64,000 nucleotides of DNA from Steinernema hermaphroditum (GCA_030435675.1 CM059624.1:4612769-4676768); one strand, 5' to 3'. Counted from the first letter of the stretch, positions 23,447 to 34,936 are shown. Numbers and translations: made by a program. The notes: generated by a model not told the origin, from the letters alone.

Positions 23447-26400
23447 ATGACGAAACAGAAGTTCGCCTCGGAGTTCTTCAAGTCACTCATCGAGTGCCGT
23501 AACAACCAGATCCTCTGCGACGTCTGCCTCCGGGTCAAAGCCTACAGCCCGGAGAAGGCTACCGTAGTCGGTGAGTCCAAAGTCCGAGTCGTTGACGCGC
23601 GTCTTTCCACGAAAACAGTCTTCAAGTTGGGGTCGGCCGGTTCCCGGCCGGCTGCCTTGTTTACCATACCCCCTACCTGTAGTGCGCCTTTACAATCATA
23701 TTACAGCGGCGGAGGAGTGTGACGGAGCCTTCTTCTTCTTGTTTTTTGGCGATTTCTTGAGCGAACGCACAGTGTCTAAAACTTTGACTGATGGTCGAGT
23801 GGCTGATGGTCCCATGAATGGTTAGGCGGTGTCCCCCTTCTCCATGGCGTTCCGTTGTTTACCCGTTTTGGACTTTTAGCATCATCGGGAAGCCGGTTTG
23901 AAACCAGTACGGTATGTTCGAGTACGGTAAGCAACAGGGGAAGAAAGCATTCTTAAGTTGCTGTTTACTGCCTGGAGAGCCTCTGTCTCAGTGATTTACT
24001 CTCAGATACGAAATTCAAGTTTCTCCGTTTTTTGTTCTCTAGACGCATGTCCATGCGGGTGCGCACTCTGGCTACGATCGCCACTGCTGATAGGAGTGTG
24101 CTCTGGTACTGTGACCGGGCGTCTCATCATTTTTTTAAAAACTGGACCTAATCCTATTCTTTTTTTCGAATCAACGGCCGATCCAAATAATTAATGAGTA
24201 CGGTACTTTTGGAATTGTACTTCTTACGAACCAGAGACTTATTTCCTGTTTGGAAACAACTCTTATAGGTGAAATGTATTCTGTTAGGCTAGACGGAACG
24301 CACTTATTTTTGTTTTTTATACGCATCACGTACTTATCGCTTCTTTTAAATTGGCTCTTCACATCAGTTATGTCAAAAAACAAGTAGTTGTTTTTAGAGG
24401 TTGATCCTAAAAGGGCAGTGGAAGTGGAAATCTAGAATAGGAAGCTAAGCACATTGTGCATCAGGATGTCCCAAAAAAGACAGAAGTCTAGAAGTCATTT
24501 CCGAGAGCATCCAAGCAGGAGTCCGGTCGGAAAATGGGGGAGACTTTGCATTTTCGGATCAGTATACCAAAAGACCAAAAGAGTCATTTCCGAGAGCGTC
24601 CAAAGAGGATACCGGTCGCAAACGATAAATGAAAGAAACCGACCGGTCTCGCCGGTCTGAATCTCTGAATGGATATGTAAAGTGTCGTTTTTTGGGACAC
24701 CCTATACTTCTGTCTACATGACTTTTCTGGACAACTCTGCATTTTGTTTTATATTCCAAGTGAAAGTTGAACACCTTGAGTGGCTTCATTTGCTTGCGAA
24801 CTTCGCAAAGATGAAAAAAATTGCCCCACTTCTAGCTCTAGTTTACCCATTGTGACCAGAGATTAATTGACTCTTTTTTAATTGTCTCTCAAGCTCTACA
24901 GGGTGGCGCATAAATACTGTAAGTGGAAAAACTGCTCATAACTTTTCATTTACGACAAGGAAACAAAATGAATTCATAACTGTAAGATTGGCGAGGAAAT
25001 TCTGTACAACATACTTGAGCTCTGTTCGAAATGCCCTCCTTGACAGTTTGATTAAGGCGTTCAGACGATTCTGGAAATTCTTCAGGATTCCCGCGGTGAC
25101 TTTTGGCATGATTTCCTTCCAAGCGGTCTTCAGAGAGCGCTCCAGGGAATTCACACTATCGTGGCTTGTAGCGCATACGTTTGTCTCTAGGACTGACCAA
25201 ACAGCGAAGTCGAGAGGGTTGAGGACCGGAGAGTTCCGCAGCCAAATATCTTTCCTCTTGACCCAACATCCTTCCTTCACATGGTTGGCTGTGACGAGAC
25301 AAGGGTGTTCTTGACTCCATGGCCAGGCGTCCAGTCCTGCTGAAACGTCCATGCGGTGTTGAGGGACAGATATAGGGCCCAGGATTTCACCACGCCGTTC
25401 AGAACCAGGTTTCGGCAGTTCTCGCCATGGCAGGTCACCTTTTTTTTCATTGGCGTCGAAGAAAACGAGCTCTACGTTCCCAAGTCCAGAAACCCCGGCC
25501 TAAACCATGATGGACTTTGGGAAATGGCTCTTTTCGATGGTGACGTTGCGGGGAGAGCCTTTCGGAAGACGTTCACAGTGATCCCGGGTGTTTCGCACCG
25601 GATCAACGATGAAAATCTTCTCATCCGAGAACAGGATTTTCTGGATGCTCCCTCCGCGGACTTCGACCTTTATCTTCCGACACTTGTCCTGTCTTACGGC
25701 TTTCATTTTGATCGTCCAAGAGCTAGCTGTATGTCATCTTGTAGGAGTCGAGTCCGCGATTTTCTTTTCACAAATTTTCTCTGCGATCCCTCAATGACTC
25801 CCTGTTATTCGACCAGTTTTCTTATGGGTATGACCAGATTCTGCTTGATCTTGTTCCAAATGGCTTCTGTGGTCCTTGCTGTTTTGGACTGTTCTCGGTC
25901 TTCCACTTATTTGGCAAACAGTGATTCCTCCTGTCTCTTGAAAGTGTTCGACAAAACTCTGGACTTGAAAAAAATGGAATTTCCTTAACTTTTCAATTTC
26001 CGGAATCGGCATTCCACACTTTTAATCAGCGATGGTAGCAAAACGGTCATTTTGGGACACCATTTTGTCGAAGGGGCAAGGAGAAAAATAACAGGGGAAA
26101 CAGTAATCCTAGATCAAAAAAGAACGAGGAACACGAATATAACAACAGAAGTGGTACAAAAAGGCGAAAAAGCAGGACAAATTGAAAAGTTTGACCCACT
26201 TACAGTATTTATGCGCCACCCTGTATTAGTCACTTTTCCAGGCCTTTTATGCTTTCGTTTTGGTGAGAAGTGTCGTGGGATCAGCGTTCGAAGATAGACA
26301 ACTATACAACGGCTCTAGGTAACGCCAGTTGCTAGCTAAAGTGCTTTCAAAAAAGGCCCTAAAGGGTGTTTCGTGTTGAAAGGATGCCGAGATCTGCCGG

Positions 26401-29400
26401 CCTCTTCTTTTGCTTGAAAGCACTTTAGCATAGTCTAAATGTGCCTCTAGAGACAGCCTGAAATTTAGACGTCTACGGCTGTCATCGTTTTCAGATAAGA
26501 GCAGATAAATGAGTCTTCCGTAGACTGTCTATTGGCGCACTCTCTGCATTGTGTGTTTCACTAAAATCTTCCTTTCCCCTTCCTCGAAGTGCACATCGGA
26601 AGGGACGATCGCCGCTCGGCTGCACTGTCGAAAACAGAGATGTCACTGATCTCAACTTTTTTCGTGATCGGTCAAGGTCCACAATCCAGCCTATTTTCTA
26701 GTCAAACCCTCTTGGCTCGCTATCATTTAGCTGTGCAAAGATCATTTCATACGCATTCGCTTTTTTCGGTTCTCCGGGAAAATCATTTATTTCTATTTTT
26801 GCTACGTGTTGCAAGTGCCAGACCTATGAATGACGCCTAACAACATGCGAAAAAGACAAACAAAGCCATGTTTTCACCTTTCTTCTGTCGCCATTTTGCG
26901 TCAGTGGCGCTGACACAAAATGTATTCTGACATTCATCGCTCTAAAAAATTGTCGTTCGACGAAAAAATAACAAACTTTTGTGCGTTCCGAGGCCGTCGC
27001 CTTGTTTTGCCTCTTTGGACTTACAAGACACCTCGCTTCCGGCGCTGCGTAAGCGCGTACAAATTAGGAGGGAACAAAGGCGTTGGCGACGGAAAAGTCA
27101 TAGTGCTTCTGCGCAACAAACAAAGCATCATATTATATCTTGAGCGGTACAAAGGAGGTTTTGCAGTTTTGACAGAAATAAAGAGAGTTGCTGTGAGTCA
27201 GGGACTATTTTTGTAGTGTCTAGACGAGACAATATCTCCTGAATGAAAGAGAAAAGGCCGTGGGAGTCATGGGAATGTTTGAAGACTTCCTGATACAAAT
27301 TTTGAGCGACCACACATTCGTGGAAAGGCGTCATCGTGTGCCTAATTTCGACCTAAGGAATACAAATAGGATGACCATTGAGAAGCATTTTTCAGAGAGT
27401 TGCTGTGAGTCAAAAATTCTCCTATTCGAATCATTGCCATTTTTGGGGTCGGTGGCGATTGGTCGCTCTCACAGAAATGAGTTAAGTGAGGGGTCATGGT
27501 TGTTGATCGCTCTATTCGAGGGCCGGCTACAGCCGAATCTGGAAGACGATCGACGTCAACGGTGTCATTTGTGCCTTCGTGACTCCAGCAAGACGTAATG
27601 CCGTTAATGCCGGAAGATAGATGGTAACAATTAGTTATTTTTGCGAATTTTTTCTTTATTTATCTTGCCTATTTTTAATTGCAAATACAGTCCTTTAACA
27701 GCTCTGGCACTCGCCAGCTTTACTTAGCAGATGCCATTTCAATCAGGAGTAAAAGAAAGCCTCAAAATAGGTAGTTCGGATTAGAAAACACTTGGGAACT
27801 GGGCCATCAAAAGAAGACAATCGCAAGAAAAATGAAACTTGTACAAAAAGTTCTTTTTTTTTCTTCGAGGTTCATTTTTGTCGTGCAGCGAAGAACGACC
27901 GGTCGAGTGGAGTTCACCTTTACCAAGAATCGCTTCTGTTATGTGCACAATCATGAAGAAAAGACGGCGTTAATCTAGACGCCCTTTTCTATCCGGAGCC
28001 CTTTCCTTTTCTAGTCTAGCCGGAGGAGAATTTTTTTCACTTTTTTGACTCTACACCGTTGGCATGAAACTACCGTCATCCCTCAAGCTCTGTTTGTTTA
28101 TTCGCACTACAAACGGCACATAAGGGAAATCTTTTTGACATTAAGACCGTTGACAAAAAATAAGGTCTTCTGAGATCGTATGACATATAACGAAGTTCTT
28201 TTTGAGTGTAATAAGCGTCATTATCATCCCCAAGTCCAGTACGAGCAAATCCAGATTCAACTTTGTCAAATTAATGCCGTGCGACTGTCTTTGGAGGACT
28301 GGACCGAAAAGGCTCCAGATTTCAACGGAGGATGGTTCGCTTACGGCCCTTCTGGGACCCGTTGTTCTCTAGGGATTCCTTTGTGGAGGACTGCGTGTTC
28401 ATTATCTAAGACAAAAAAATCGCGTTCTGTAGAAATCGGCCAAATAATTCGACGACAAATACCGGTTTCCACTATATCGCCTTTCGACATCTTCCTTCCT
28501 CTTCCACCTACCGTATCTCCTTCATTCATAGTACACATACTATGCCTCTCTGCCATCTGTTTTGCCCATCTCCACCCGAGACCAGTTCCCCTTCAGCGAA
28601 GTGCCCCCTTTCGCTTAATTTCGCCTGCAGCCGCGGCGCCTTCGGAGTCAATCTCTGTTTCCCACTCTATAAAAAGCCGCCCCACAGCTCCAGTGGGCGT
28701 CGTGTTTCCCCATGTGACGCACAACACTTGTCGCGTAACAACAATCATTTCAACCTGGGTAACTGGCGAAAACAAAGCGTTAATGGCAAAATCCATGCTC
28801 TCCGTGAGTCATCCTCCTGTTTCCTGAACGTCTTGCGTCAGAAGCGCCAAATTGGCACGTTGGAAGCAAATGAACCACGCGTCAGGGCTGCAGCCCTGAC
28901 GACAAATTGGATTCCTGATCTCCTCTTCCAGTGCGCGAAAACAGCGCAAAGGGCACAAAAGTGTCAAAAGGAAACATTCCGCGTCACGAGTAAACAGTTT
29001 ACCCTCCGCGGGCACTTGAATGGATGCCCAAAACGAACTTAGCTGACGTAGAATCTGACGCATTCTTTTGTTTTCCCTCGCAACTTGGCATAGATCACTC
29101 GGACAATCAGGAACTCTTGTTTGTTCCCCATGCCTCATTACCAGAAATTTCGAAAAATCAAACACGAATACGAACATCATTAATCTGACATTCGGACTTC
29201 TTGGGAAATGGATCTCTCGTGGCTTCAAACCCCAACCTTGTGGGCCTTTTGATACAGTATGAGAAGAAAGAGAGTGATAAGACGAAACTGCATCTCCCTT
29301 AATTTCAAATAGACCATTCCCCAAAGAATGGCCAGAAGCATACCGTACTTTGTTCTCCCCTATGATATTGTGGCCTTCCAAAGAAATGAAGAAATCATCA

Positions 29401-32400
29401 TGAGTCACCGCCATCACAGGAAAACAAAGAGTACACGTATTATAACTGTGAGAATGCTCAAATTTTGAGCACTGTATCTACAGGTTTTTGTGTGGTTACT
29501 GTAGTGAGGCGGTGGTCTTCGTGTATATACTTCTGATGTCTCACTTGACTTCACTCACTGAATCACATTTCGTTCAAACGACGTTCAAAAAATCGAAAAA
29601 AAGTGGGTGAACGGTGAACCTTACTAGGGTGGATCTTTTATTTGTATCGCTGGCGATCGGTCCTCTTGATAAGAGAAGATAAACTCGTGAACTCCAGATT
29701 CAGATTTTCCAAACCGAACCAAGTCGAACGAAATCGGACATGTCAGGTCAGATTTGATGGTCCACCCAAAGCCAAAGGAAAGAAGGTGACTTCATTGTCC
29801 AATTGGCTACAAGAAAGACATAGCATAGCAATTTAGAGAACAGGCATGGATCGTTATCTACGGTCATGGATAGGTCACGTACGGCCACTGATAGACCGTC
29901 CGTGGCCTTCGCCTGGGAGGACTAGTTGTTTGGTATTCATTGAAGAGGATCCTCATATCATTCCTCTACAATCTACACCTCGTCATTTCATGTTTTCCTG
30001 CCCCTCAAAATTCTGTGTCCGTGAATTGGATTCGTGCACCGCACTTCCGGTCCCATATTGACAACACGAAATAGGATTCCAAAGTTCGAATGCACCCGCG
30101 AGTGCAACGAACTCACGTCACAGAGTGAAATGTTTGTGTTTTTGGTTGTTTGCTCGCTCCTTTTCCCAGCGCCGCCGAGGATTTGCACAAATCCGAAGTG
30201 TCCCGTGACGATCTACGCAATTTGTCGTCCGCCACTGGGATCGATGTTCTTTGGTTCCGGCGGGGAATACGAAAATTTTGGTTTTTGAGTGACCGAAGAC
30301 GTAAGACGAGAGAGTGTGTGAAACAATGACGAATTCATCTTCTTTTATGGTCTATCTTCCCGAACCTTAGACACAGATGGGTGTATCTCTGGAGGGCCCC
30401 CTGCAGCTCCGAGGATAGAGCTTATCTATCTTCTTGAATCAACGTGCAGGACTAGCCAGAAGAAGAGGCACTGTCATACCGGTCTTCTTCTGACTTCGGT
30501 ACTGCATCATGATCGAAGACATCAGAGAGCTCATTCCACACAGGCGGCGAATCATGACGAACAGACCACCGGACATTCATCTTCCGTTCGGCTGGCGGCT
30601 TAGCTTTGCCAGGAAGCTTCTTATTTCTCGCTTTTTTATACCGTACATATTGAAAGAAAATGACGAATTTGACTTTCTTTGTTCCACTGAGACCTTTGGC
30701 TGTTTTGCTTTTTCCTACAGCCAACCTCAGACCCTTCCCGAAAGTAATTAGTTTTCCTTGAACCAGGCTCCCTTTCCCAGCTGCAAACTTCCAGAAACTC
30801 TCTTTTGTAGTGGCGCTATTCAACGAATAGTCCAAAAGTGAGTAATGTGAAAAGAGTTTGTTTATTATATGTCTGCGCATTAAACTACAAAACGTCGTTA
30901 TCTGTGGCTCACTAAGCGAAGGACATTCGGCTCGCTGGGACGGAAAACATGGGGATATTAGGTTACGATATGACTTAAGGCCGAAAGGTGGAAAGTTTAT
31001 GTTTTCCACTTCTAAACAACTTCCGCGCATGTTGTTGATACGCTTAGAAATGTCAATTCAATTATTTTTCCGGTACTATTTCGGGACCGCTGTGTCTATG
31101 GGACTCGTTCAAAACAATCGAGACGCCTCACAGACAGTCTACGCATGTCTGCGATACAAGTCAAGAGCAACAATTCGAAGTTTCCCTATGAAAACACCTT
31201 CATTTTCATAATATTATCATTAGACGCGAGACGAAGAAAAACAAAAAACACTGTCTGCGTACAACTGGCGTTTCGGTTTCACGAAAAGTGGTTGTTTTCG
31301 CTGGGAGCAGGTGCTGAGAAACCTGGCGATGATAGACTTTACCTTTCAGGCGGGAAAACAGAATACAAAGTGTTTCGATTTGAAAGAATTTGGCTGGAAT
31401 AGTAGATCGTTCTAGTTGGAAAAGAGGCGCCCTTTTTCGAGATCATTCTGTCTCATTTCGAACCTATAGAAGCATCAAAAATTACAGGACACTCGCCCAC
31501 TTAGCCTCGTAGCCTCCATGTCCGTTTTTAGCTTATCCCCCGAGGATGGTAACGCTCTCCCACCTCCTTTGTGTCCGTCCACAGTCCCCAGACAACCTTC
31601 AACTCGCCTGTTTCCCACTTTAGACTCATTATAGACGTCTTTGTCTCTGGCCACGAGACACCCTTTGTTGACTCCATTCTCCGCGCTGTTTTCGCGTAAA
31701 TATGAGTGGAAGCACAACTCGCGCGCCCACTCTCCTGTGGCCTCCCCACCGGCTACCGTAACCCGCCCCTTTGCAGAGGAGTTGATTTACGCCCATCGGA
31801 TTGTGCTCGCCGTTGCGTCGCCCCTTTTCCGCCAAATGGTTACTTCCGAGGAGTCCACTGCCCAGAACACGCCCCCCATCATCGACCTCAACCTACCGCC
31901 CCTTCCGCAGTCGATCGAGACTTTCAAAGCCATGCTCGACTACATCTACAGCGGCGAGATCAATCTCAACTCTCAGGATACCATGAGTGTAAGCTCATCC
32001 CAAGGAGTCATCCCTCACTCAACGGGTGTCCTTGTTTAGATGCTCCAGATCGCGCAGCTGTGCCAGGTGGCATCGCTGGAGTCGAAGCTTCTCAACGAGA
32101 ACCTCCTCAACAACAGCAGCGTCCTGACGCGCTTTCTGCAGAACAACCCGCTGCGTCCGGTGCCCACTAGGGTCGCTCCGATGCCCAACAATCCACGTAA
32201 GTGCTCCAAGTACCGTGACAGGAGTTAAGAGACGGTAATTTGAGACACAAAATGTAGACATATCCCGACTGAAATGAGACATAAAATGAATAGGAGTGTG
32301 CTAACATACAGGATGAATGTCAGATTGCAGATTATAGAGAAACGCTAGAACTAGACATAGAATTTTGTGTCTTCCATTGGATGAATCTAGGAATGCAAAA

Positions 32401-33505
32401 CTTGGGACTTAGTTTAAGATTTAGACTAAACATCAGATAAGAGACTAAGGTTTCAGACACTGAGACATATGCCATGGCCTGGGAGGAGACTTCAAGGAGA
32501 CCACTGTTGAGCTAGACTACATATTCATAGACATAGACATCTGCACACAGACTTCCGCCAATTTAAAGAACAAAGGTCAGTGATAGACCGAAGGTTTAGA
32601 CTAGACAAAGACCAGACTAGACCCTGTCACATCCTCCTCTTTCAGTGAACATGTATCTTCAATCGCTGGGCTATCTGGAGAACCCGATGATGCTCCAGAT
32701 GCTGCAACCCTGGGCGAACCCCCTCTCGGGCATGTTCTTCCCACCTAACCAGCCGATGAACGTGGAGACGGACAAGACGGAGACGGAGACGAGTTCGGAC
32801 CGCTCACCGGCGCCATCCGGCTCCTCGCCGCGCTCCCCCAGCGTACCGTTCGACAACATGGGCGATGTGATCGTGCCGTCGAACGACAAGGAGGGCTGGT
32901 GCCGCAACAAGAAGTACATCGAGCGGGTACCCAACGGCTTCATGTGCACCGTCTGTCGCAAGATATACGGGCGCTACAACTCCGTCTCCTACCACGTCAC
33001 CATCTACCACCGTAATCCGCCAATCCGCTGCGACGAAGAGGGATGTTCGTTCACGACGCGCGAGGCGCGCTACATCCACTTTCACAAGTACTACAGACAT
33101 CACATTCCGCTGCCGCAGTCCATCGATCTTGGTAGGTCGACAGGATCTTCGACTCCCCTAACGCCCTCCTATTCCAGGCTCTCGCAAATGCCCGTTCTGT
33201 CGCCACGTCTCCAAGAGCCCGGCGATGCTCGAGAAGCACATCAACCGTCACATCCCGGAGTGCGCCCGCGTCGGCCAGCAGTACAAGTGCCCCCAGTGCC
33301 CGCAGACGACGGACACCCAGAAGGAGATGTTCGATCACATCATGCTCCACCAGGACCAGGAGACCAAGGCGCCTCTCCTCTCGCCGCCCAATTCAGTAAA
33401 GTAAGACTACCGTATCCCTGCAGTCCATCATAGAACCGCCCTTTCAGAGACGAAGAATCGACGTCCGACGAGTCGCCGATCGATCTGACCGCCGAAGCCA
33501 TCTAG
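23447..33505 (+). CDS. BTB/POZ domain C2H2 zinc-finger transcription factor
   Basis: Six exons (23447-23570, 31777-31988, 32040-32196, 32646-33131, 33178-33400, 33448-33505) give 419 aa in continuous phase. A BTB domain occupies about residues 8-115, from FFKSLIECRNNQILCDVCLR across an 8.2-kb intron to IYAHRIVLAVASPLFRQMV and LDYIYSGEINL. A helical BTB-proximal segment and a Ser/Pro-rich acidic linker follow. Four C2H2-type fingers lie at about 230-375: CTVCRKIYGRYNSVSYH, CDEEGCSFTT...HKYYRHH, CPFCRHVSKSPAMLEKHINRH and CPQCPQTTDTQKEMFDHIMLH. The C-terminus reads ESPIDLTAEAI; PIDLT resembles the PxDLS/T motif that binds the corepressor CtBP. It is probably a nuclear DNA-binding repressor or developmental regulator; I cannot assign the orthologue. 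CATTTCAG 32 nt upstream of the ATG could be a spliced-leader acceptor, and AATAAA lies at 33615. Confidence 0.9.
24462..24740. repeat. MITE-like element
   Basis: The ends are inverted: ATGTCCCAAAAAAGACAGAAG at the left and the reverse complement of TTTTTTGGGACACCC...CTTCTGTC at the right. It shares the internal AGTCATTTCCGAGAG and GACCGGTCTCGCCGGTCTG blocks with the element at 21.93 kb and GAGCATCCAAGC with the one at 62.68 kb. It lies in the BTB gene intron. Confidence 0.5.
24899..26223 (-). mobile_element. Tc1/mariner-type DNA transposon, degenerate
   Basis: Perfect 28-bp terminal inverted repeats (24899-24926 and 26196-26223, starting CAGGGTGGCGCATAAATACT) are flanked on both sides by TA, the target duplication of this superfamily. 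The 1,325-bp length fits a full-size element. The minus strand carries remains of a transposase in separate frames: an N-terminal helix-turn-helix-like part (about 26012-25800), a catalytic-core fragment with ILFSDEKIF (about 25640) and a C-terminal part with NSPVLNPLDFAVW (about 25240), which is the third acidic motif of a DDxD-type enzyme. Frameshifts and stops separate these parts, so it cannot move by itself. The intact ends mean it could still be mobilised in trans. Confidence 0.9.
24936..26012 (-). pseudogene. Broken mariner-family transposase
   Basis: Three separate minus-strand fragments fit successive parts of one transposase: 26012-25791, 25706-25500 and 25352-24936. Each has family motifs (FSDEK; SPxLNPLDFAVWSVLE; a terminal basic helix region), but they lie in different frames with stops between. 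Intron splicing does not explain the breaks, because no good GT/AG pairs restore a single frame. Confidence 0.75.
26335..26429. ncRNA. Long hairpin, possible microRNA-like or foldback element
   Basis: Perfect 16-bp inverted repeats (GCTAAAGTGCTTTCAA, 26335-26350, and its complement 26414-26429) enclose 63 nt. Pairing can continue inside through AAAAGGCC with GGCC...CTTTT. The size (95 nt) and uninterrupted arm are those of a small hairpin precursor, and the arm holds AAAGTGCT, a seed seen in some animal microRNAs. A tiny foldback transposon is an equally plausible reading, since it lies 112 nt from the mariner end. Confidence 0.3.
28881..28900. repeat. Perfect 20-bp palindrome
   Basis: GTCAGGGCTGCAGCCCTGAC is fully self-complementary. 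It lies in the large BTB gene intron. Confidence 0.8.
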
Positions 33506-33614
33506 TCCCCTCGAGCACTCGATCCCCTACAGTATCTTTCCGTTTCCGTAGAATGTTGTCGTCCCGTTAAATGTATCTCCGAGTGATGTATATAGATTCT
33601 ATACGCGAGAGCAT

Positions 33615-33620
33615 AATAAA
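33615..33620 (+). terminator. Polyadenylation signal of the BTB zinc-finger gene
   Basis: AATAAA lies 110 nt after the stop codon. Confidence 0.5.
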
Positions 33621-33788
33621 TTAGTAAAATAAGCATTGTTTAGTTTATACCGTCGCCTGCAGATGTTTTCTATCGTATTAGGGAACGTCAGCCATTGTCT
33701 AGACTAAACAACGAAGGACACAAAAATATTAGTTTGAGTTGAACTTTCAATTCTCGTTTATTTCAACTTATCGGATAAATATTTGGAT

Positions 33789-34398
33789 TTACTGCTTCTT
33801 GAAGACCTTCTTTTGGCCGTCACGGCAGTCGACTTCGATTTTGGCGATCTGAAAAGTGCGATAGGTAGGGATGGGATCGGAGGACCTACCATGTCGGAGT
33901 AGGTGACTCCGATGCCGGCAACGGCCATCACCTTCTCGCAGACGTTTTCGCCCTTCAGACGGTACAAGATGGCAACGTTTCCGTCGACGTTGGCCACCGA
34001 TTTGTGGACCTTCTCGACGCCGACGTCTCCCGATTTGGCAGCCGCGTAGCGGATCTGGTCGCCGATGCGTCCGGCGATCGTCTTCGCCTGGACCTCGTCC
34101 TCGAATGCGATCTTCGTGTGGACGACGGCGGAGACGGACTCTGAAATCTCAGTATAAGGCCTTCTTCTGAAGGAGGGAAGAAACCTTCAGAGGGGACGGC
34201 GCGTCGCTTTCGGGCCGCGGGTTCTTCTTTGGTGGTGGTGCTTGTGGCGGAGGTGGTCGAGGAGGCGCCACTGGAGGTGGAGGAGGCTCCGGTCGACGGT
34301 CCTCCAGAGGAAGCGCCTCCCGAAGGCGATGGAGAGCACGCTTCAGTCGCCAAGAAGACGATCGAGGCGGCGACGAAGAAGAAGACGAGGAGCTTCAT
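33789..34398 (-). CDS. Secreted Ser/Thr-rich protein with RKRR site (inverted paralogue of the 7.2-kb gene)
   Basis: Three exons with the same boundaries as the copy at 7187-7796 give about 174 aa. The signal peptide differs slightly (MKLLVFFFVAASIVFLATE); the Ser/Thr-rich stretch, AARKRRAVP site and C-terminal domain (VANVDGNVAILYRLKG, VCEKVMAVAGIGVTYSDM, ending KKVFKKQ) are almost unchanged. Differences such as AVAGIG for AIADIG and intron substitutions show the copies have diverged a little but remain intact, which argues for recent duplication, gene conversion or selection. It is head to head with the short paralogue at 34724-34936. Function unknown. Confidence 0.88.
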
Positions 34399-34446
34399 GG
34401 TTTCGAAAGATGGGAGAAGATGATGGTCCTGCTCACTGCTTGGCGC

Positions 34447-34455
34447 CTTATAAAC
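34447..34455 (-). promoter_or_regulatory. TATA element of the long secreted gene, right pair
   Basis: The minus strand reads TTTATAAGG about 50 nt upstream of the ATG, matching the left copy. Confidence 0.55.
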
Positions 34456-34653
34456 ACCACTCACAAATCGTAACTTTTCCATAAAAATCCACCTATGGGG
34501 AACTCTTATCGCGGCCCTAATCGCTTTTCGCATCCAATTCCATTAAAACGAACGATATTTTGGGCGCAAACAAAGGCCCTGTGTCAGAGAACGTTATGAA
34601 AGGTAAACAGACGAAACCGTCGTTTCCTAAAACGATGTTTGTTCGAAGATCTT

Positions 34654-34688
34654 GGATATAAGGCGCTCAAATCATGAAGGATATAAGG
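34654..34688 (+). promoter_or_regulatory. Duplicated TATA element of the short secreted gene, right pair
   Basis: GGATATAAGG occurs twice (34654-34663 and 34679-34688). The left arm has a single copy, so the second arose by a local duplication. The copy nearer the ATG is at the expected distance. Confidence 0.55.
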
Positions 34689-34723
34689 CCCGTCTTCCCT
34701 CACCTTTCACCATCGCTCAAACC

Positions 34724-34936
34724 ATGAAGCTCCTCGTCTTCTTCTTCATCGTCGCCTCGATCGTCTTCGTCACGACCGAAGCGTGCTCTCCGTCGCCTTC
34801 GGGAGGTGTTTCCTCTGGAGGACCGTCGACCGGGGCCTCCTCCACCTCCAGTGGCGCCTCTTCCACCACCTCCGCCACGAGCACCACCACGGAGGAGTCC
34901 GCCGCCCGGAAACGACGCGCTGTACCAGTGATCTGA
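34724..34936 (+). CDS. Short secreted Ser/Thr-rich protein (inverted paralogue)
   Basis: A 70-aa frame: signal peptide MKLLVFFFIVASIVFVTTE, then ACSPSPSGG, a Ser/Thr-rich stretch, AARKRRAVPVI and stop. It is seven residues shorter than the left copy because one GASSTSS-type unit is missing. Like the left copy, it ends just after the basic site and lacks the C-terminal domain of the long form; an AAATAAA follows within about 50 nt. If the basic site is cut, only a Ser/Thr-rich peptide would remain. Confidence 0.75.
   Translation: MKLLVFFFIVASIVFVTTEACSPSPSGGVSSGGPSTGASSTSSGASSTTSATSTTTEESAARKRRAVPVI

Larger units (their letters stand above)
23571..31776 (+). other. 8.2-kb first intron of the BTB zinc-finger gene
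   Basis: It begins GTGAGT and ends CCTTTGCAG and joins the two halves of the BTB domain in phase 1. It is more than 100 times the usual intron length here. It contains a Tc1/mariner remnant, a MITE-like repeat, a long hairpin and a perfect 20-bp palindrome. Several frames of about 190-215 codons (for example 28180-28827 plus, 28809-29417 minus, 30452-31030 minus) show no domain and are not called as genes. Confidence 0.85.

Noticed and set aside
28180..28827. 215-codon plus-strand frame in the BTB intron
   Set aside because: Long, but no domain, no signal peptide and no codon pattern like its neighbours; several equally long frames occur on both strands nearby, as expected by chance.
28809..29417. 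202-codon minus-strand frame
   Set aside because: No motif, and it overlaps other open frames and the 20-bp palindrome.
30452..31030. 192-codon minus-strand frame ending in an acidic Ser-rich tail
   Set aside because: The tail looks protein-like, but there is no recognisable domain or splice partner and the frame lies inside a large intron. Kept only as a note.
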